Counted from the stretch's first letter, positions 10,544 through 22,734 are shown. The stretch: DNA of 64,000 nucleotides from Cephalotus follicularis (GCA_001972305.1 BDDD01005831.1:1-64000); one strand, 5' to 3'. Notes: generated by a model not told the origin, from the letters alone. Numbers and translations are program-made.

Positions 10544-11332
10544 ATGGTACGAGCAAGGAATACCCTAGAAGGAAATGAGCCTACGGTTGAAGAGTTAGTG
10601 CGACAGGTAGTTGCTCAAGAAATAGATCGACTGATTCATGCTATGCAAAATCAAGGGCAAGGACGCCAAGAGGAAGTCGCGGCGGAGAATGCACCGGCTA
10701 ATGTTCAGGTTGGTAGAGGAATTGGGGACCGGCCCGACACTCCTGCATATGTCTGGCTTGAGTGGTTCCAAAAGCAGAGGCCGCAGTCATTTTGTTCGGC
10801 CCTCACCCCTGTAGAGGCTGAACACTGGATTGCGCACATGGAAAATATTTTCAATGTGTTGGGATGTGATGACGAACAAAAGGTAAGGTTGACAGCTTAT
10901 AAGTTGGAAGGGGATGCTCAAAAGTGGTGGCAAACTTTGAAGTTAGCTAAGGGAGGAGACTACATTGATGCCCTGACTTGGTTTGAATTTTGTGGAGTTT
11001 TCTATCAGCAGTATTTCCCCACTGCTGACAAGGAGGCTTACGCAAGGGAGTTTATCAACACTAGGCAGAAGGATGGTGAATCAGTCACCGAGTTTTTAGC
11101 CCGGTTCACTACGTTAGCGGGTTTTGCTGGATCTGCAGCGGGGTCTGCGTTGGAGCAAGCAGAGAAGTTCAAATGGAACTTGCAGTACCAGCTAAGGGAA
11201 AAACTGATAAACTCCAGGTTTGCTGACGTGGTTGAAGTAGCAAATGCTGCGAAGAATATTGAATTGGAGAGGTTGGATTTTCAAGAAGCTCGACAAGAAA
11301 AGGAAAAGAAACGGAATAGGAGTGATTTCTGA
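10544..11332 (+). CDS. gag: Gyp-A Gag (capsid)
   Basis: An intact 262-codon frame for the retrotransposon Gag capsid, which assembles the particle and recruits element RNA. It opens MVRARNTLEGNEPTVEELVR. The retrotrans_gag core spans about residues 85-200, with the usual WIAHMENIF, AYKLEGDAQKWW and EFLARFTTLA segments. A lysine/arginine-rich tail follows. The frame closes at TGA (11330-11332), and Gag-like sequence continues in the same frame beyond it. Gyp-B carries the homologous protein with stops and a frameshift. This is the best-preserved gypsy gag frame here, although its element has no polymerase. Confidence 0.85.
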   Translation: MVRARNTLEGNEPTVEELVRQVVAQEIDRLIHAMQNQGQGRQEEVAAENAPANVQVGRGIGDRPDTPAYVWLEWFQKQRPQSFCSALTPVEAEHWIAHMENIFNVLGCDDEQKVRLTAYKLEGDAQKWWQTLKLAKGGDYIDALTWFEFCGVFYQQYFPTADKEAYAREFINTRQKDGESVTEFLARFTTLAGFAGSAAGSALEQAEKFKWNLQYQLREKLINSRFADVVEVANAAKNIELERLDFQEARQEKEKKRNRSDF

Positions 11333-11778
11333 GGACAGAATTCTGAACAACAAGGTGAAGGTAAACAGCATAAGAAGAATCATAATCAGAATAAGGATGG
11401 GGGTAACCCCAATGTTCAGATTTCTTTGTGTGATACGTGTGGAAACGACATCCTGTTGGGACATGTTACAAGGCCACTGGGGCATGTTTTGCTTGTGGAC
11501 AAAAGGGTCATCTCTTTAAGGATTGCCCGAATCCTCGAACGAGAAATAAAGGAGGAGATGGTAATGATGCCGGACAGCGTAATGTGGGAGGTAGAGTTTT
11601 CGCCTTAACGACGCATCAAGTTGCGAACGCACCAGGTATTGTTTTGGTTTTGTTTTTGTTTGGTAACCGTAAAGAGTTTGTTTTGATTGATAAGTCAATC
11701 TATGCTATGATAACTGAATCGTTTGTTATGCATCATGGTGTGTCTTTTCTGCTATTGATTCAGATTGATATATGTTAA
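11333..11778 (+). pseudogene. Gyp-A nucleocapsid and protease remnant
   Basis: After the TGA the frame continues with a Q/N/K-rich linker, then CDTCG. A one-base loss near 11437 shifts to the frame reading KRHPVGTCYKATGACFACGQ followed by KGHLFKDCPNP, so the CCHC knuckle is legible but out of frame with the capsid. The protease start aligns with Gyp-B, but the DTGS active site is replaced by DKSI. Sequence then passes straight to the 3' polypurine tract: the rest of pol is deleted. Confidence 0.8.
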
Positions 11779-11800
11779 GATTTCGGGACGAAATCTTTTT

Positions 11801-11814
11801 AAGGGGAGGAAGGA
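11801..11814 (+). other. Gyp-A polypurine tract
   Basis: AAGGGGAGGAAGGA directly precedes the 3' LTR; it is the plus-strand primer for reverse transcription. Confidence 0.9.
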
Positions 11815-14800
11815 TGTAATAACCCGTTCGTTCACGTGCATATTTTCGGATTATTATTTGATTATTATTTGTTTTGTTATTATGTTGGCCTATTTAAAAT
11901 ATTAGTTTTGGGGCATGTATATTTATGGACTTTTGTGTTTGGGCCTATATGATATAATTTTTAGGCTTTTATGTCCTAGGCTAAATATTATAACCTTTGG
12001 GTTTTTGATAAAATAAGATAATAAGGATTATGGAAAAATAAAAGTTAATTGTTTTGTATTTTAAAATCAATTTTTTTTTAAAATATTAATATGGTTTGTG
12101 AATATTAAAGACGTGGACTTTTGTATTTTAGGCTTAAAGACGTTAACTTTGGGCTAGTGAATATTGGTTGGATTATGTATATGAATAGGTAAAATTAATT
12201 GAATTATATTTCGTATAAATATCAAATTGGTTTTTGTTATTAACGTGGTGAAATTGTTTTAATTGGAAAACAAATCCTTTATTTTGGGCTTTATAAAACC
12301 AATTATATTGCCTTTGGATAATTGATAAAATATAATTGTAATAAGTAATAATGGTTGTTTGGCAATTTAAATTAGTTTAAATTATTTTTATTTATTATAA
12401 ATTAGTTTAAAATATTAATATGGCAAAATAAGAGAATTATGGCAAATTTCTTTTGTTTCCTATTTTTCTTCCCTCCCTTCCCATTTTTCTTCCTTCTCCC
12501 TTACAAAAACGGATTTCTTTCCCTCAATTCTCACCCTAAATCCCGGAATTATGCCCCATTTCCACATTATATTAGAATTTGGATTCCTTTTTGGCTTACC
12601 ATGTCCTAAATTACCTTTCCCATATTATATATGTATGTTATTATGCATTGTTGTGCCTCCATTGTGTGCCTCTCTCTTGGTAGCCGAATTTGCAAGGATT
12701 AGAACCTATTATTGTCTTCTTTGCCTCACTGAATCAGGTTGGTTTCCTCTGTTATTATGGTTTAACAATTAAAATTAGTTTAATGATATCCAATGCATGT
12801 TCATGTGGTTGCTAGTGAGTTTTAGTTTGATTTTCTGCCATGCATGTTTTGTTACTGTTATGAGATTGTTAGTAAGTCCTGGAAAGTCTAATAATGGCAG
12901 TAAACAGGTTTTAAACTTAACAGTTAGTGTTTGACAGGAAATTGATTAGTAGTTATACATGCTATGAAGTAGAATTTTGCTTCCTTTAAAAGTAAGATCA
13001 CCCTTGCATGATTTCTTGGCTTTAAATGCAACTAATAAGTCACATAAGTCCTATGTAAATGTTTAAAATCATCTAGTATAGTAATATTGGAAGTTTGACA
13101 GAAAATTGGAATTGAATTGCTGTGTTTTTGATGTTCTGTCGCCCAGAACAGTCGATTGCCTCTTGAAACAGTCGACTGTTTTGCCTTCAACAGTCGACTG
13201 GACCCCTGTCACAGTCGACTGGATTCAACCCAGTTTGAGTAATCGACTGCCTATGCCACAAAGTCGACTGCCACCTTTGAGTAACCGACTGGACCCTGAT
13301 GCAGTCGACTGGAATTGCCCAGGAATTTTTTGGTTTTAAGTTTTGTAATCCGTTTGTCCGTCTAAATGATTTAGAGTCTGGTTTTAAACACTATCAAGTT
13401 ACTGTTTGATGTTTGGAAGTGATATTTGAATACTTATATGAATGATATTGCATCTTTTAGATTTTTGTGCTTCGAGGGACTTTTAATTGTTGATCAATTC
13501 ATCTATCTTTGTTGTGATCGCTTAAGGTACGGATGTTTCGTTCCTTGATACCCTCCTACTGTTTTTATTATGATAAAAAGAATGTAGTTTTGCATTATGG
13601 GTAACGTACGGATTTTCTTTCCTTGGCTATCTATTTATCAAACTAAAATTCGTTTTATACTATAATCTCATTTTATAGACTTGGTTATGTTTTACGATAG
13701 GTTATGAAATGATCATCTCTTTATAGTGAAAAAATAAATGAGTTGATGCTAGATGATTATTTTGCTATATCCAGAAAATGTTTAGAAAACGTGTATACAT
13801 TTTTAAATTGATTTTAAAAATAATAAAGTACTGTTTTTGAAATAAAGATATACACAGAGATATTACCTACCTATGGAGGTACCATAGGCACATCGTGGGC
13901 CTGGCTCGGGGACGTGACACTTCCGTAGCAGTGTGATGCGACTACGGCGTTTCTTTGTGTTTTGAATAAATCCCATGAGGTGGATTTATGGATCCGATAT
14001 GTGTGATAGAGGCGTATGGGTATACTCTAGTTTTTGAATAGGTTAAGGATACGGATTTTGGGGATTGATTGTGTAGTGCCGTACACATCTTTCCATTTGG
14101 CATGTGGGCCTCATGAACCCCTTGCACCTATGCATATGTGTATGCACTTTGGATCTCGGTAATGAGATTATGGAATCGGATAAGTCTCTGTTTGTTGTTT
14201 TTAGTTTTGTATATGTTTTGGGATGTTGAACTTAGATTAGATTATAAAATTGAATAACGCTTGAAAATTTAATACTCGATTTGAATTGATTGTATGACTA
14301 CTCACCTTCACTCTTTTTGAAAATAATCTCAATTTATTTTATGCATAAAGTATATGAAACGTAAAGATTCAGGTATTTTTCTATCTCATAAATTATCGTT
14401 TTATGTTTTATGATTCTATATCCGTACTGAGGTTTGCTCAGCCGCATTTTTGTGTTTTTATGCGGCAGGTACTATGGGACAGCATCCGGGCAATGTGTGA
14501 TGAGCGAGATGCCACCTATGATAAGGATTCACTTAGGAGATGGATCCGTTATGCTTAGTTTTTTTTTTTAATGGTCATGATTAGAGCCCTATTTGAACAA
14601 TATTATGTCTTTTAGTTTATGACTTTAAAGTATGTTTAAGCTTGGGTTTATGATTAAGTTTTCATATTATGAATAAAGTCTTATACAATGTTTTAGATTT
14701 TGAATATTAACTTTTAGACCATCACGCAATTTGATTTAAAGATGAGTTAATAATTTGATAGTAAGAATAAAGGCGAACCTTGATTATAGTTAAAAATGAA

Positions 14801-14917
14801 TACATGCTAAGTTAATAAATTGATAAAAAGAATAAAATCAAACAATGTTATAAGATCGGTTATGAATAGTTTAGGATTAGGACCCGTGATGACTCCCTCC
14901 GAATCGGGGGTGTTACA
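11815..14917 (+). repeat. Gyp-A 3' LTR
   Basis: It runs from TGTAATAACCCGTTCG to ATCGGGGGTGTTACA, 3103 bp, near-identical to the 5' LTR. It is followed by the TTTAC duplication. The hairpin lies near 14440-14470. Confidence 0.93.
13149..13311. repeat. TCGA-palindrome array, Gyp-A 3' LTR
   Basis: The same eight-site array as in the 5' LTR. Several palindromes differ by one base between the two copies (for example CAGTCGATTG here, CAGTCGACTG there), yet site order and spacing are kept. Confidence 0.9.
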
Positions 14918-15708
14918 TTTACTATATCTTGTATAAACGATATATAAATTCAATAAAGATGTTTATGTTTTACCAATGGCTATGAGTTCATTTCATATAT
15001 GCTTTATTAATTGTAAATGACTGTCTTGGAATAAAGTTAGAGAACAAAGTTCATGATGAGATCATGATGTGAGAGTTGGAATCTCGGTGTACTTAATTTC
15101 AAATCTTTCGGGTCATAGGATTGACACTCAGGGCATGATCAATCCGGATATACCAGCATGTACTCTCAGATCGGTAAGCAGAGGGTGATCTCACATCACT
15201 CGCATGAACGATGCTATGACAACTGCGTGGGTGCTCGTTTAATGAGTTCACTGAAGGTGACTGTTGATAGAATATCTGTATGGAGTTTTACTTACATGTC
15301 AGACATAATTCTAGTTTTACAACAGTGCATGTGGTCCTTGGACACGAGCCATCACTGGATGTCTTGTGCATAGGATGCTGTGTTTTGATGATGCTTAAAT
15401 ACATATTCTATGAAGTGTATACAGGCATTAGTTGGACATAGAACGCTTATGTATGGAGGCATGTGAACTGGCAACAATGAATCCATTGCTTCTATTAAAA
15501 GAATGTTATGCTCAGGATGATTTTTGTTAGCGATTAAACGCCTGGCCAGGCTAGCCACAGTATCAAGAGTGTGATATCATTGGTTGATTATCAGAGGGGC
15601 ACCACTAATATTATTTAGACTAATGAAAGATTGTCACGAGGCTAAAGATTAAATTATTGGGGTGTGACATAATCTGTACCCTAGATTTAACTAGAGCATT
15701 GTCAATGG
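14918..15708 (+). mobile_element. Copia-1 3' LTR, piece 2 of 4
   Basis: Continues the LTR after Gyp-A, starting with the duplicated TTTAC. It aligns in reverse with about 54085-54875 of Copia-2. About 35 bp of LTR present in Copia-2 are missing at the junction with Gyp-B. The frames at 15158-15373 and 15352-15558 are LTR sequence without coding evidence. Confidence 0.85.
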
Positions 15709-15816
15709 ATGCCTACGTGTTATTGTCTCATGTTATGTCTTTGCCTTCTGTTATGTGCTATGTTATTGGACCGTTCGATTTTATTTTGAAATTCTTTTAA
15801 ATTTTGGGCTTCAAGT

Positions 15817-15941
15817 GTCGACCCCTTCATCAGAACCGTCAACGCTTTGGTGTGGTGGAACACTTCGACGCCTAAGCTTATGACATCGACGCTTATGGCT
15901 TTAAAAGGATTAACCGTCGATGCTTTTTGCATACCATCAAC
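15817..15941. repeat. TCGA-palindrome array 1, Gyp-B 5' LTR
   Basis: Sites with cores GTCGAC, GTCAAC, TTCGAC, ATCGAC, GTCGAT and ATCAAC are centred near 15819.5, 15840.5, 15866.5, 15887.5, 15918.5 and 15938.5; intervals 21, 26, 21, 31, 20. The 3' LTR copy is at about 25768-25900. Confidence 0.7.
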
Positions 15942-16694
15942 GCTTAAGTCGAATTTTCCATTTCTGTTTTGGACGATGGCTTGATTTTTGGAGAGGATTC
16001 TTGCCATATTTGGTTTATCTGATTTCCTTGTATGTTTACACGCTTTTTATCTATAAGGAAAGTGTTAAAACCCTCGATTCTATCAATAAAACACACAGTT
16101 ATATCCATTAATCATACTTTTCTCTTTAAAAACACTTACCATCTGCTTATTTTTTATCACACAAAACAATCACTTAAACACCCTCGTTCTTCACTGATTT
16201 TGGCATCATTTAAGGGTACTTTCTGAACGAAAGTTATAGTTTTCATTATATAGTTTTGTTATCGTTCGTTAGTTTGTATTAAAAACATGTTAAAAACCGT
16301 TTTGATTATGATTTTTGAACCCTGGTTAGTGAAAGAAAAATCTGCTATGTTATCCAAGTGAATATATGTTTAAACTGTTATATTGATATTTTGAAGCAAA
16401 GAAAACATGTTTTAGAACCTGTATATATGTCACTGTTATTACTGATTAGAAACTTTTAACTCTACTATGTATAATCTGCTCTAAATCATGTTGTTAAGAA
16501 ACCATGTTTTGAAAATTCTAATGCTATGTTCAACTTGTTTATCTTCATGTCAATATGTTTATAAATGCTATACTGATGTTTACATGCATAGAAGACATGT
16601 TTTTAAAGCCTGCATATTACTGTTGTCACGTATGTTTATAAAAATTAGAATTATGATAATGGTTTTCAACTTATTTTCTGCACTGGGATTCATG

Positions 16695-16785
16695 CTTTCG
16701 ACATAAAGCGTCAACGCTTATTCCTTCAGTGTCGCCGCTTTTGACATGCACGTCGACGCTTTTGGTCCATAACGTCGATGCTTTC
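16695..16785. repeat. TCGA-palindrome array 2, Gyp-B 5' LTR
   Basis: A second group of AAGCGTCAACGCTT-like sites, with four visible cores; the 3' LTR copy is at about 26660-26752. Confidence 0.65.
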
Positions 16786-17616
16786 TCTGGCAGTTTTTGA
16801 TAATTGCATTTTTATGTTATCTGATGTTTGGGCTTAAATGTCTAGGTCTTGATATCATCTTTGGCGGAGGTTAGGATACTCCTATTGTGCTTTTGTTCTG
16901 TATTCGGATTTGTTTAGTTATTCGAACGGCTAAGGTACGGATGTATTCCCTTCTTGGCTATTCTTTGATTTATTTGAAATGGATTCAATATTGTTTTTGT
17001 TACGGACTTTCCGTATTTGATACTGCTTTTTGGTTTATGAAAATTTGGATTTTGATGTTTGTGTTGGATTTTTATAAAATCTGTTTTATTACTGAAGTTT
17101 AATATTACTGATTTTATAATTTGAATATGACTTTCACTATCAGAAGTGTGCTAAATGAGTATGACTCTCACTTACGAAATTATACTGATTTTGATTTTGA
17201 ACATGACTTTCACATTAGGAAGTATGTTAATTTTCGGAGACGGATATGATTATGATTTCGGATATGTTCATAAATTGTTTGGAAAATCTATTTATGTTCT
17301 AAATTTTTTTTAGAACAAAATAATATTTTGGCATTATAACATACAGAGAAAAACTTACCTATGAGGTCTCATAGGCATGTTTCTTTGGCATGGAGAACAT
17401 GACACCTATCGTGGCGGTGTGATCGGTCTACGACGTCTCTCTCTGTAATAACCGCAAAATCAATTAATGTATATTGCTCTAATTGGAAATAAAATAAACA
17501 TTTTAATTGAGTTATTTGTCCAATTATATTAATTTCTATGATTGGTAAATGCTTGGGATGAATGGGTGTGCAATTGGAGAAGTATCAAAGATTAGGAAAC
17601 CCTAAATCAGCCCAAA

Positions 17617-17696
17617 CAGCCGACTGTCACAGGGCAACAATCGACTGTTTGCCACGTGATGAAGGCAGTCGACTGCCCACTATAGCCAGTCGACTG
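17617..17696. repeat. TCGA-palindrome array 1, LTR-G2
   Basis: Four sites (CAGCCGACTG, CAATCGACTG and two CAGTCGACTG) are centred near 17621.5, 17642.5, 17670.5 and 17691.5; intervals 21, 28, 21. Confidence 0.85.
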
Positions 17697-18705
17697 GAAT
17701 TGCCCAGGACAGATTCCTGGCATGTGCAGGGACAAGAATGACAGATGGGTAGGAGGCACATGCGTTTCACCATCTGCCAGAACATGCAAAAGTGAATGCT
17801 TGCATGTTCTCTGCAGACCTAGAACCTACAAATTGAAAAATAATGAGAGAAAGGTGAAGAGAGCGATGCATGTGATGGAAAGGCAGAGGGAAAGATGAGT
17901 GCATGTGACTTAGAAGGAATCTGACGAATTCAATAGACTTTTGACCTTATATCAGCTGTTGAATTGTGTTAGGAGTGTTAGAAACATTGAGTGAAGAGAG
18001 GAATTATTGGAGCTTGCATTGGAGGAATTGTAGAGAGCACCAAGGAGGACTTAGAAGCTTCGGTCTCTTGGTAAGTTCCCAACCCGAATTCTCTGTTGTT
18101 ATGATGATAATATGACTAGGAGAATGATTAAATATCTTCTGTTAATGGATTAGAATTAACAACCTTTTGAATTGAAATGGAAAGTAGTGATGGTTCAAGT
18201 GCAAAATGGTGACTATAGCCTCTAGAATGGATTATAGTTGTTGTAATGTCATGAATATGCTTACTGGTTTCCTAAATGAAACTGCATCTTCGGTCAAAAC
18301 AAGTTAAGATCAATGAACTGAAATTTAATGATATTTGGCATAGAGTTCAAAGAGAAAGTGGTAGAATGATAAGAGTGATGATAAGACTCAATGAGCTAGT
18401 GTTAAGCTATTGTTAGAGTTATTGAAACCTACTGGTACTAATGCATGTGTTCATAAACATGCATACATAGATTGAACTTGCTGGATTGAAAGATTGTTGG
18501 TGAAAGAAGGCTTGAAACTCAAAGAGAAAGATCAAACTCAATTGATCTTGGGATAGCGATTTGAGGTAGGGCTAATGATATGTTATGGAAGATATAGTAT
18601 GCATATAGTGTATGTCTATTTTCTGCATGATTACATGTGTTCAATTGATTGGAAATTGAACTTGAAGTGCATAACTTGCTACTGCCTGCATTTTCTGGGC
18701 AGAGG

Positions 18706-18818
18706 CAGTCGACTGGACCTCATGGCAGTCGACTACTCAACCTACCCAGTCGACTGCCAAGGCAAAGCAGTCGACTACACAACCAAGGCAGTCGGCTAAT
18801 CTTGATGGCAGCCGACTG
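18706..18818. repeat. TCGA-palindrome array 2, LTR-G2
   Basis: Six sites are centred near 18710.5, 18730.5, 18751.5, 18772.5, 18793.5 and 18813.5; intervals 20, 21, 21, 21, 20. Sites are CAGTCGACTG or one/two-base variants; spacers differ. Confidence 0.88.
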
Positions 18819-20152
18819 TTCTGGGTAAATTTTCTGGTATAAGTCCTATTAAGGCCTCAATTTTTAATGTAATGAATCTGGCCTCAATTTGGATGACTAA
18901 AACAGTTAATCCTGGCCTCATATACAGTTACATTCCAAAACTAAACAATGTACGCACTCCTTGTGAGAGTTGCATGTGAATTGACCATGAAGTGCCATTA
19001 TTGTGAATCCTTGCATTGCTACTGAATTGTGCTATTGTTACTGAATATACTACTGTCATGTTAGTATATACTGTTTTTGGTGCTATTAGCACCACTACCA
19101 CTTGTATTCAATGATTGGAACCAATTATGGGCTATGTACCCAAATCATGATATCAACTATCATTTTAAGTGAATAATTATTGCCAAATGAACTACTGATT
19201 TTCCTCCTATATGAGAGGTACCTACTGTTTTGTTTCCCAAAACTGGAAAGCACTATTGAATTGAAGTCGTTTTCCTCATATGAGATGTACGATAAATGAA
19301 CTGTTATATGTTTCTAAAGAAAACAACTTTTATATTGCATATTATTGATACATGTGATATTATTATTGAAATGCTTGAATTGATTGTCTATGCTAGTACC
19401 GTGGTTAAGTGACGGAAGATATCACTGACTACGAAATGTGATTATGGGTGCCAGGAGTTGGCCAGAGTATCACCCAAGTGTTTTGCAACGCAGAAAGTGA
19501 TTGTTAAACTACCCGCCAACGCCGGTAGTAAGTGTTACCTAATCTATCATCCTCGGAGCGTAGGGTGATAGATAGGTGGTGCACAGTTGGTGCTAGGAGT
19601 TAGCGACATGTGACACCCAAGTGAGGGATGAATTTATTGTACCCTTGTGCGGTATTCTTGCATATGGATTGTTTATGGCCACTTGGCATGATTGCTAATA
19701 TATTGGCTCTTTTAAATGTTATTTTGATATAAACTGTCATACTTGTTGCATTCATATATTCCTTATCATGCATTATCTTCCTACTTAGCCAAGTGAGGGC
19801 AACGGCTAACCCCTACAATTACATATTAAGCGAAGACTCGGGAGATTGCCGCTGAAGCTTGGAGAGCTTCTTATTTTCGATTTAAGGTTGTTATTTTCTT
19901 TATGATGTATTGTATTGTGTCGAACGGATCACATCCCGTGTTGTGTTGTATTTCCTTTTATGTAAGGATAATTGTTGGTTTTACCCGCACGTAGTATGGG
20001 ATGCGTGCAGACGGTTTTTATTTACATTCCGGCTTATCGAATGCTTCCGCAAATTTATTTATGAACTGTGCTGGAATATTATTTATGCTTATTTCTGATA
20101 TCACCACATATGCTTGTCCATTATACGTGAATGGAAATACGGGGTGTGACGT

Positions 20153-20171
20153 ACACACACACACACACACA

Positions 20172-20229
<58 letters not shown>
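20153..20229. repeat. Compound (AC)n(TC)n(TA)n microsatellite
   Basis: About 11 AC units, 18 TC units and 9 TA units follow the 3' end of LTR-G2. The undisturbed Gyp-B 3' LTR has only a short CTCTCTATATATAT here, so the tract grew at or after the insertion. Confidence 0.95.
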
Positions 20230-20949
20230 CCTAAGGGTAGGGTATGGATCCTTTGAGGCGTATGGGTTGACTCTAGTTATTATCGGATTCGAATTCTGGG
20301 AAATCATTGTGTAGTGTTGTACATGACTTTCCATCTGGCATGTGGGCCTTGCAAACCCCTTGTCTATATATATGTATATCAGATCTCTGTATGAAATTAT
20401 GAAATCGAATAAATTATGATATTTTGCCATGATTTCGAAATTCGTAAAATTTGGATATTTGAGTATCACGAATTTTATAACTCTTTATTCTGTTTTATGA
20501 AAAGATATTTTAATCATGTTTTGCAAGTAAATTACATGATTTTAAACTTTTAAATAATTGTTTATCTTTAAGATTTCGTTTACTGTTTATATTCCTTATA
20601 CGTACTGAGCTTTGCTCAGCCGCGTTTTTGTTTTCATGCGGCAGGTTATCAGGAGCACCTGGGGAATGCGTGAGAGTTGTCCACCATATACCTGACGATC
20701 ACTTAGGAGTTTGATCCAGTCTTATGCTTTCTGTAGTGTTATGACCATGTGTAGGCCAATCCTTTGAACAGTATTATGAATTTCAGATTCTGATTTTTCA
20801 GACTATGATTCAGATTTGATATGTCATCAGTTTCTCTTTAAACCATCACGTTATTTGAATAAAGTTTAGCATTATGTTCTGATATGTATCTGTTTAGCTT
20901 TGATATCTGTTCCTGTAAGCATTCCCACCATCGGGGGTGTTACAGATTT

Positions 20950-20960
20950 TGGTATCAGAG
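20950..20960 (+). other. Gyp-B primer binding site
   Basis: TGGTATCAGAG, five bases after the 5' LTR, is complementary to initiator-methionine tRNA. Confidence 0.85.
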
Positions 20961-21119
20961 AATAGGTTTTCTTTTCCTTAGAAGACCTGACTAGGCTTGA
21001 CCTGTGTGATTGGGTGCAAAATTGGGTTAGGGCTATTCTGTTATTGTCCCTCTGACATGTCTTTTGTTTATGGTTTTGATTTCTGTTTGTTATTTCATGT
21101 TTCGGTGTCTGTTTCGTAG

Positions 21120-22250
21120 ATGGCACGAACAAGGAACACCCCACAGAGAAACGCTCCAGCTGAGACTCAGGAAGGAGTTAGGAATGAACCTTCCGTCGAT
21201 GAATTGGTGCGACAAGCTTTTGCACAAGAAGTGAACCGAGTTATGCAGCAGCAAAATCTGGGGCAAGAACGCCAAGAGCAAGTTGCGGAGGAAAATGCAC
21301 CAGTTAATGCTCATGCTGATGGGGACCGGCCCGACACTCCAGTTTATGTCTGGCTAGAAAGGTTCCAAAGCAGCGACTGCAGTCTTTTAGTTCAGCACCA
21401 ACACCAGTAGATGATGATCACCGGATTGCTCACATGGAAAAGATCTTTGATGTTCTAGGATGTAGTGATGAACAGAAGGTGAGATTGGCTGCATACAAGC
21501 TAGAAGGAGATGCCCAACGTTGGTGGAAGACGTTGAGGTTGGCTAAGGGTGGAAGGTTTATTGATGCGTTATCATGGTCTAGGTTTTGTTGAGTCTTCTA
21601 CCAGTAGTATTTTCCCACTGCTGATAAGGAGGCTTATGCCAGGGAATATGTGAATACAAGGCAGAAAGATGGAGAGTCTCTCACTGAGTTCTTAGCCTGA
21701 TTCACCAAATTGGCGGGCTTTCCTGGATCCCAGGCAGGGTCGGTAGAGGAGCAACCTGAGAAGTTCAAATGGAAGCTGCATTATCAGGTCAGGGGTAAGC
21801 TAATAAACTCAAGATTTGTTGATGTTTCTGAGGTCGCAAATGCTGCGAAGAACATAGAAATGGAAAGGTTGGATTTGCATACTGCTCGACAAGAAGGGGA
21901 GAAGAAGAGAAACAAAGGAGAAGCCCAAGGACAAAATTCTTGGCAACAAGGTAAGGGCAGAAATGGTAAGCAGTAAAAGAAGAATGACAATCAGAATCGA
22001 GATGGAGGACAGCAACAGAGACAGATTCAGGGAGCTGTTGGTAGGGGTAACCCCAATGTTCAGATTGCTCAATGTGAGACTTATGGGAAGAGGCATCCAG
22101 TGGGGACATGTTACAAGGCTACTAGGGCATGTTTTGTTTGTGGGCAGTTGTGTCATCGTTTCAAGGATTGTCCAGATCCTCGTGATAAAGAGAGGAGAGG
22201 TAATGGTGGAGATGCGAGGCAGCACAATGTGGGAGGCAGAGTCTTTACAT
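21120..22250 (+). pseudogene. gag: Gyp-B Gag, broken
   Basis: Starts MARTRNTPQRNAPAETQEGV and is homologous to the Gyp-A Gag throughout. A frameshift near 21370 follows the YVWLERFQ segment. The capsid core (RIAHMEKIFDVLG, YKLEGDAQRWW) then continues with in-frame stops at C*VFYQ*YF and FLA*FTK, and another stop ends a basic tail at about 21976. The second zinc knuckle reads CFVCGQLCHRFKDC (CCHC intact), but the preceding CxxC has become CETYG. It cannot make a full Gag. Confidence 0.85.
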
Positions 22251-22627
22251 TGACGACTCATCAGGCAGCGGATGCTCCATGTACAGTTTTGGGTTATCTC
22301 TCTGTTTGTAATCGTATGGCTTATGTATTGTATGATACTGGATCGACTCACTCGGTAGTAGCGAGATCTTTAGTTCGGCATCTCGGAGTGCCATCTCAGT
22401 CTTTGGATCCAGTGTTGGTTCTCTCGACCCCTATGGGAACATCTGTTATGATATCTGAGTATTTTTGTGATTGTTCTGTTGTTTTTGATGATCGGGTTTG
22501 TGAGGCGGACTCTCTTCCTATCGATATGCAAGACTTCGACATGATTCTTGGCATGGATTGGTTAGATCACCATCGTGCTACAATTGACTGTCACGTTCAG
22601 AGGGTTTTATTTGGGGATGTGGATTGA
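22251..22627 (+). pseudogene. Gyp-B aspartic protease
   Basis: Cleaves the element polyprotein. The open frame 22100-22627 runs from the zinc knuckle into the protease. Its active site DTGSTHS is intact (Asp codon at 22334), and DFDMILGMDWL near the end is typical of the family. A stop at 22627 separates it from the reverse transcriptase, with a broken linker to 22735. Confidence 0.85.
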
Positions 22628-22734
22628 CCTGATTTTGTTTATCAGGGTTTGAGACCAAGGAAGATGTCAAGATTATTTCTGTATTGAAAGCTTAGAAGTT
22701 AGAGGCTAAGGGCGCTGAAGGTTTCTTAGCTGTA

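Larger units (their letters stand above)
7271..14917 (+). mobile_element. Gyp-A: non-autonomous, gag-only Ty3/gypsy element
   Basis: A complete retrotransposon with two 3.1-kb LTRs but only 1.44 kb of internal sequence. TTTAC flanks it on both sides (7266-7270, 14918-14922). The internal region has a primer binding site, an intact gag frame, a broken nucleocapsid/protease remnant and a polypurine tract; reverse transcriptase, RNase H and integrase are absent. The LTRs differ by a few percent in the stretches I compared. Gag and leader resemble Gyp-B, which suggests mobilisation in trans by a Gyp-B-like partner (inference). Confidence 0.92.
17444..20151 (+). mobile_element. Solo LTR (LTR-G2) nested in Gyp-B 5' LTR
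   Basis: Begins TGTAATAACCGCAAAATC and ends GGGGTGTGAC at about 20151, roughly 2.7 kb. The surrounding LTR reads continuously across the site: the Gyp-B 3' LTR has the uninterrupted sequence at about 27397-27420. It is the same family as LTR-G at the left edge, in opposite orientation. The target was a CT/TA-rich tract, and a compound microsatellite now hides the duplication. It lacks internal sequence, consistent with LTR-LTR recombination. Confidence 0.85.
15709..20944 (+). repeat. Gyp-B 5' LTR, interrupted
   Basis: Matches 25644-28118 on both sides of the insertion at 17444-20151 and ends TCGGGGGTGTTACA at 20944. The left end starts within the LTR (ATGCCTACGTGTTATTG), lacking TGTAATATCACGTTTCT. 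The GCCGC/GCGGC hairpin is at about 20620-20643. Confidence 0.88.

Noticed and set aside
20101-20469. 122-codon minus-strand frame
   Set aside because: It is kept open by the AC/TC/TA microsatellite and crosses an LTR boundary; the peptide is low-complexity (RERERE, VCVCVC).
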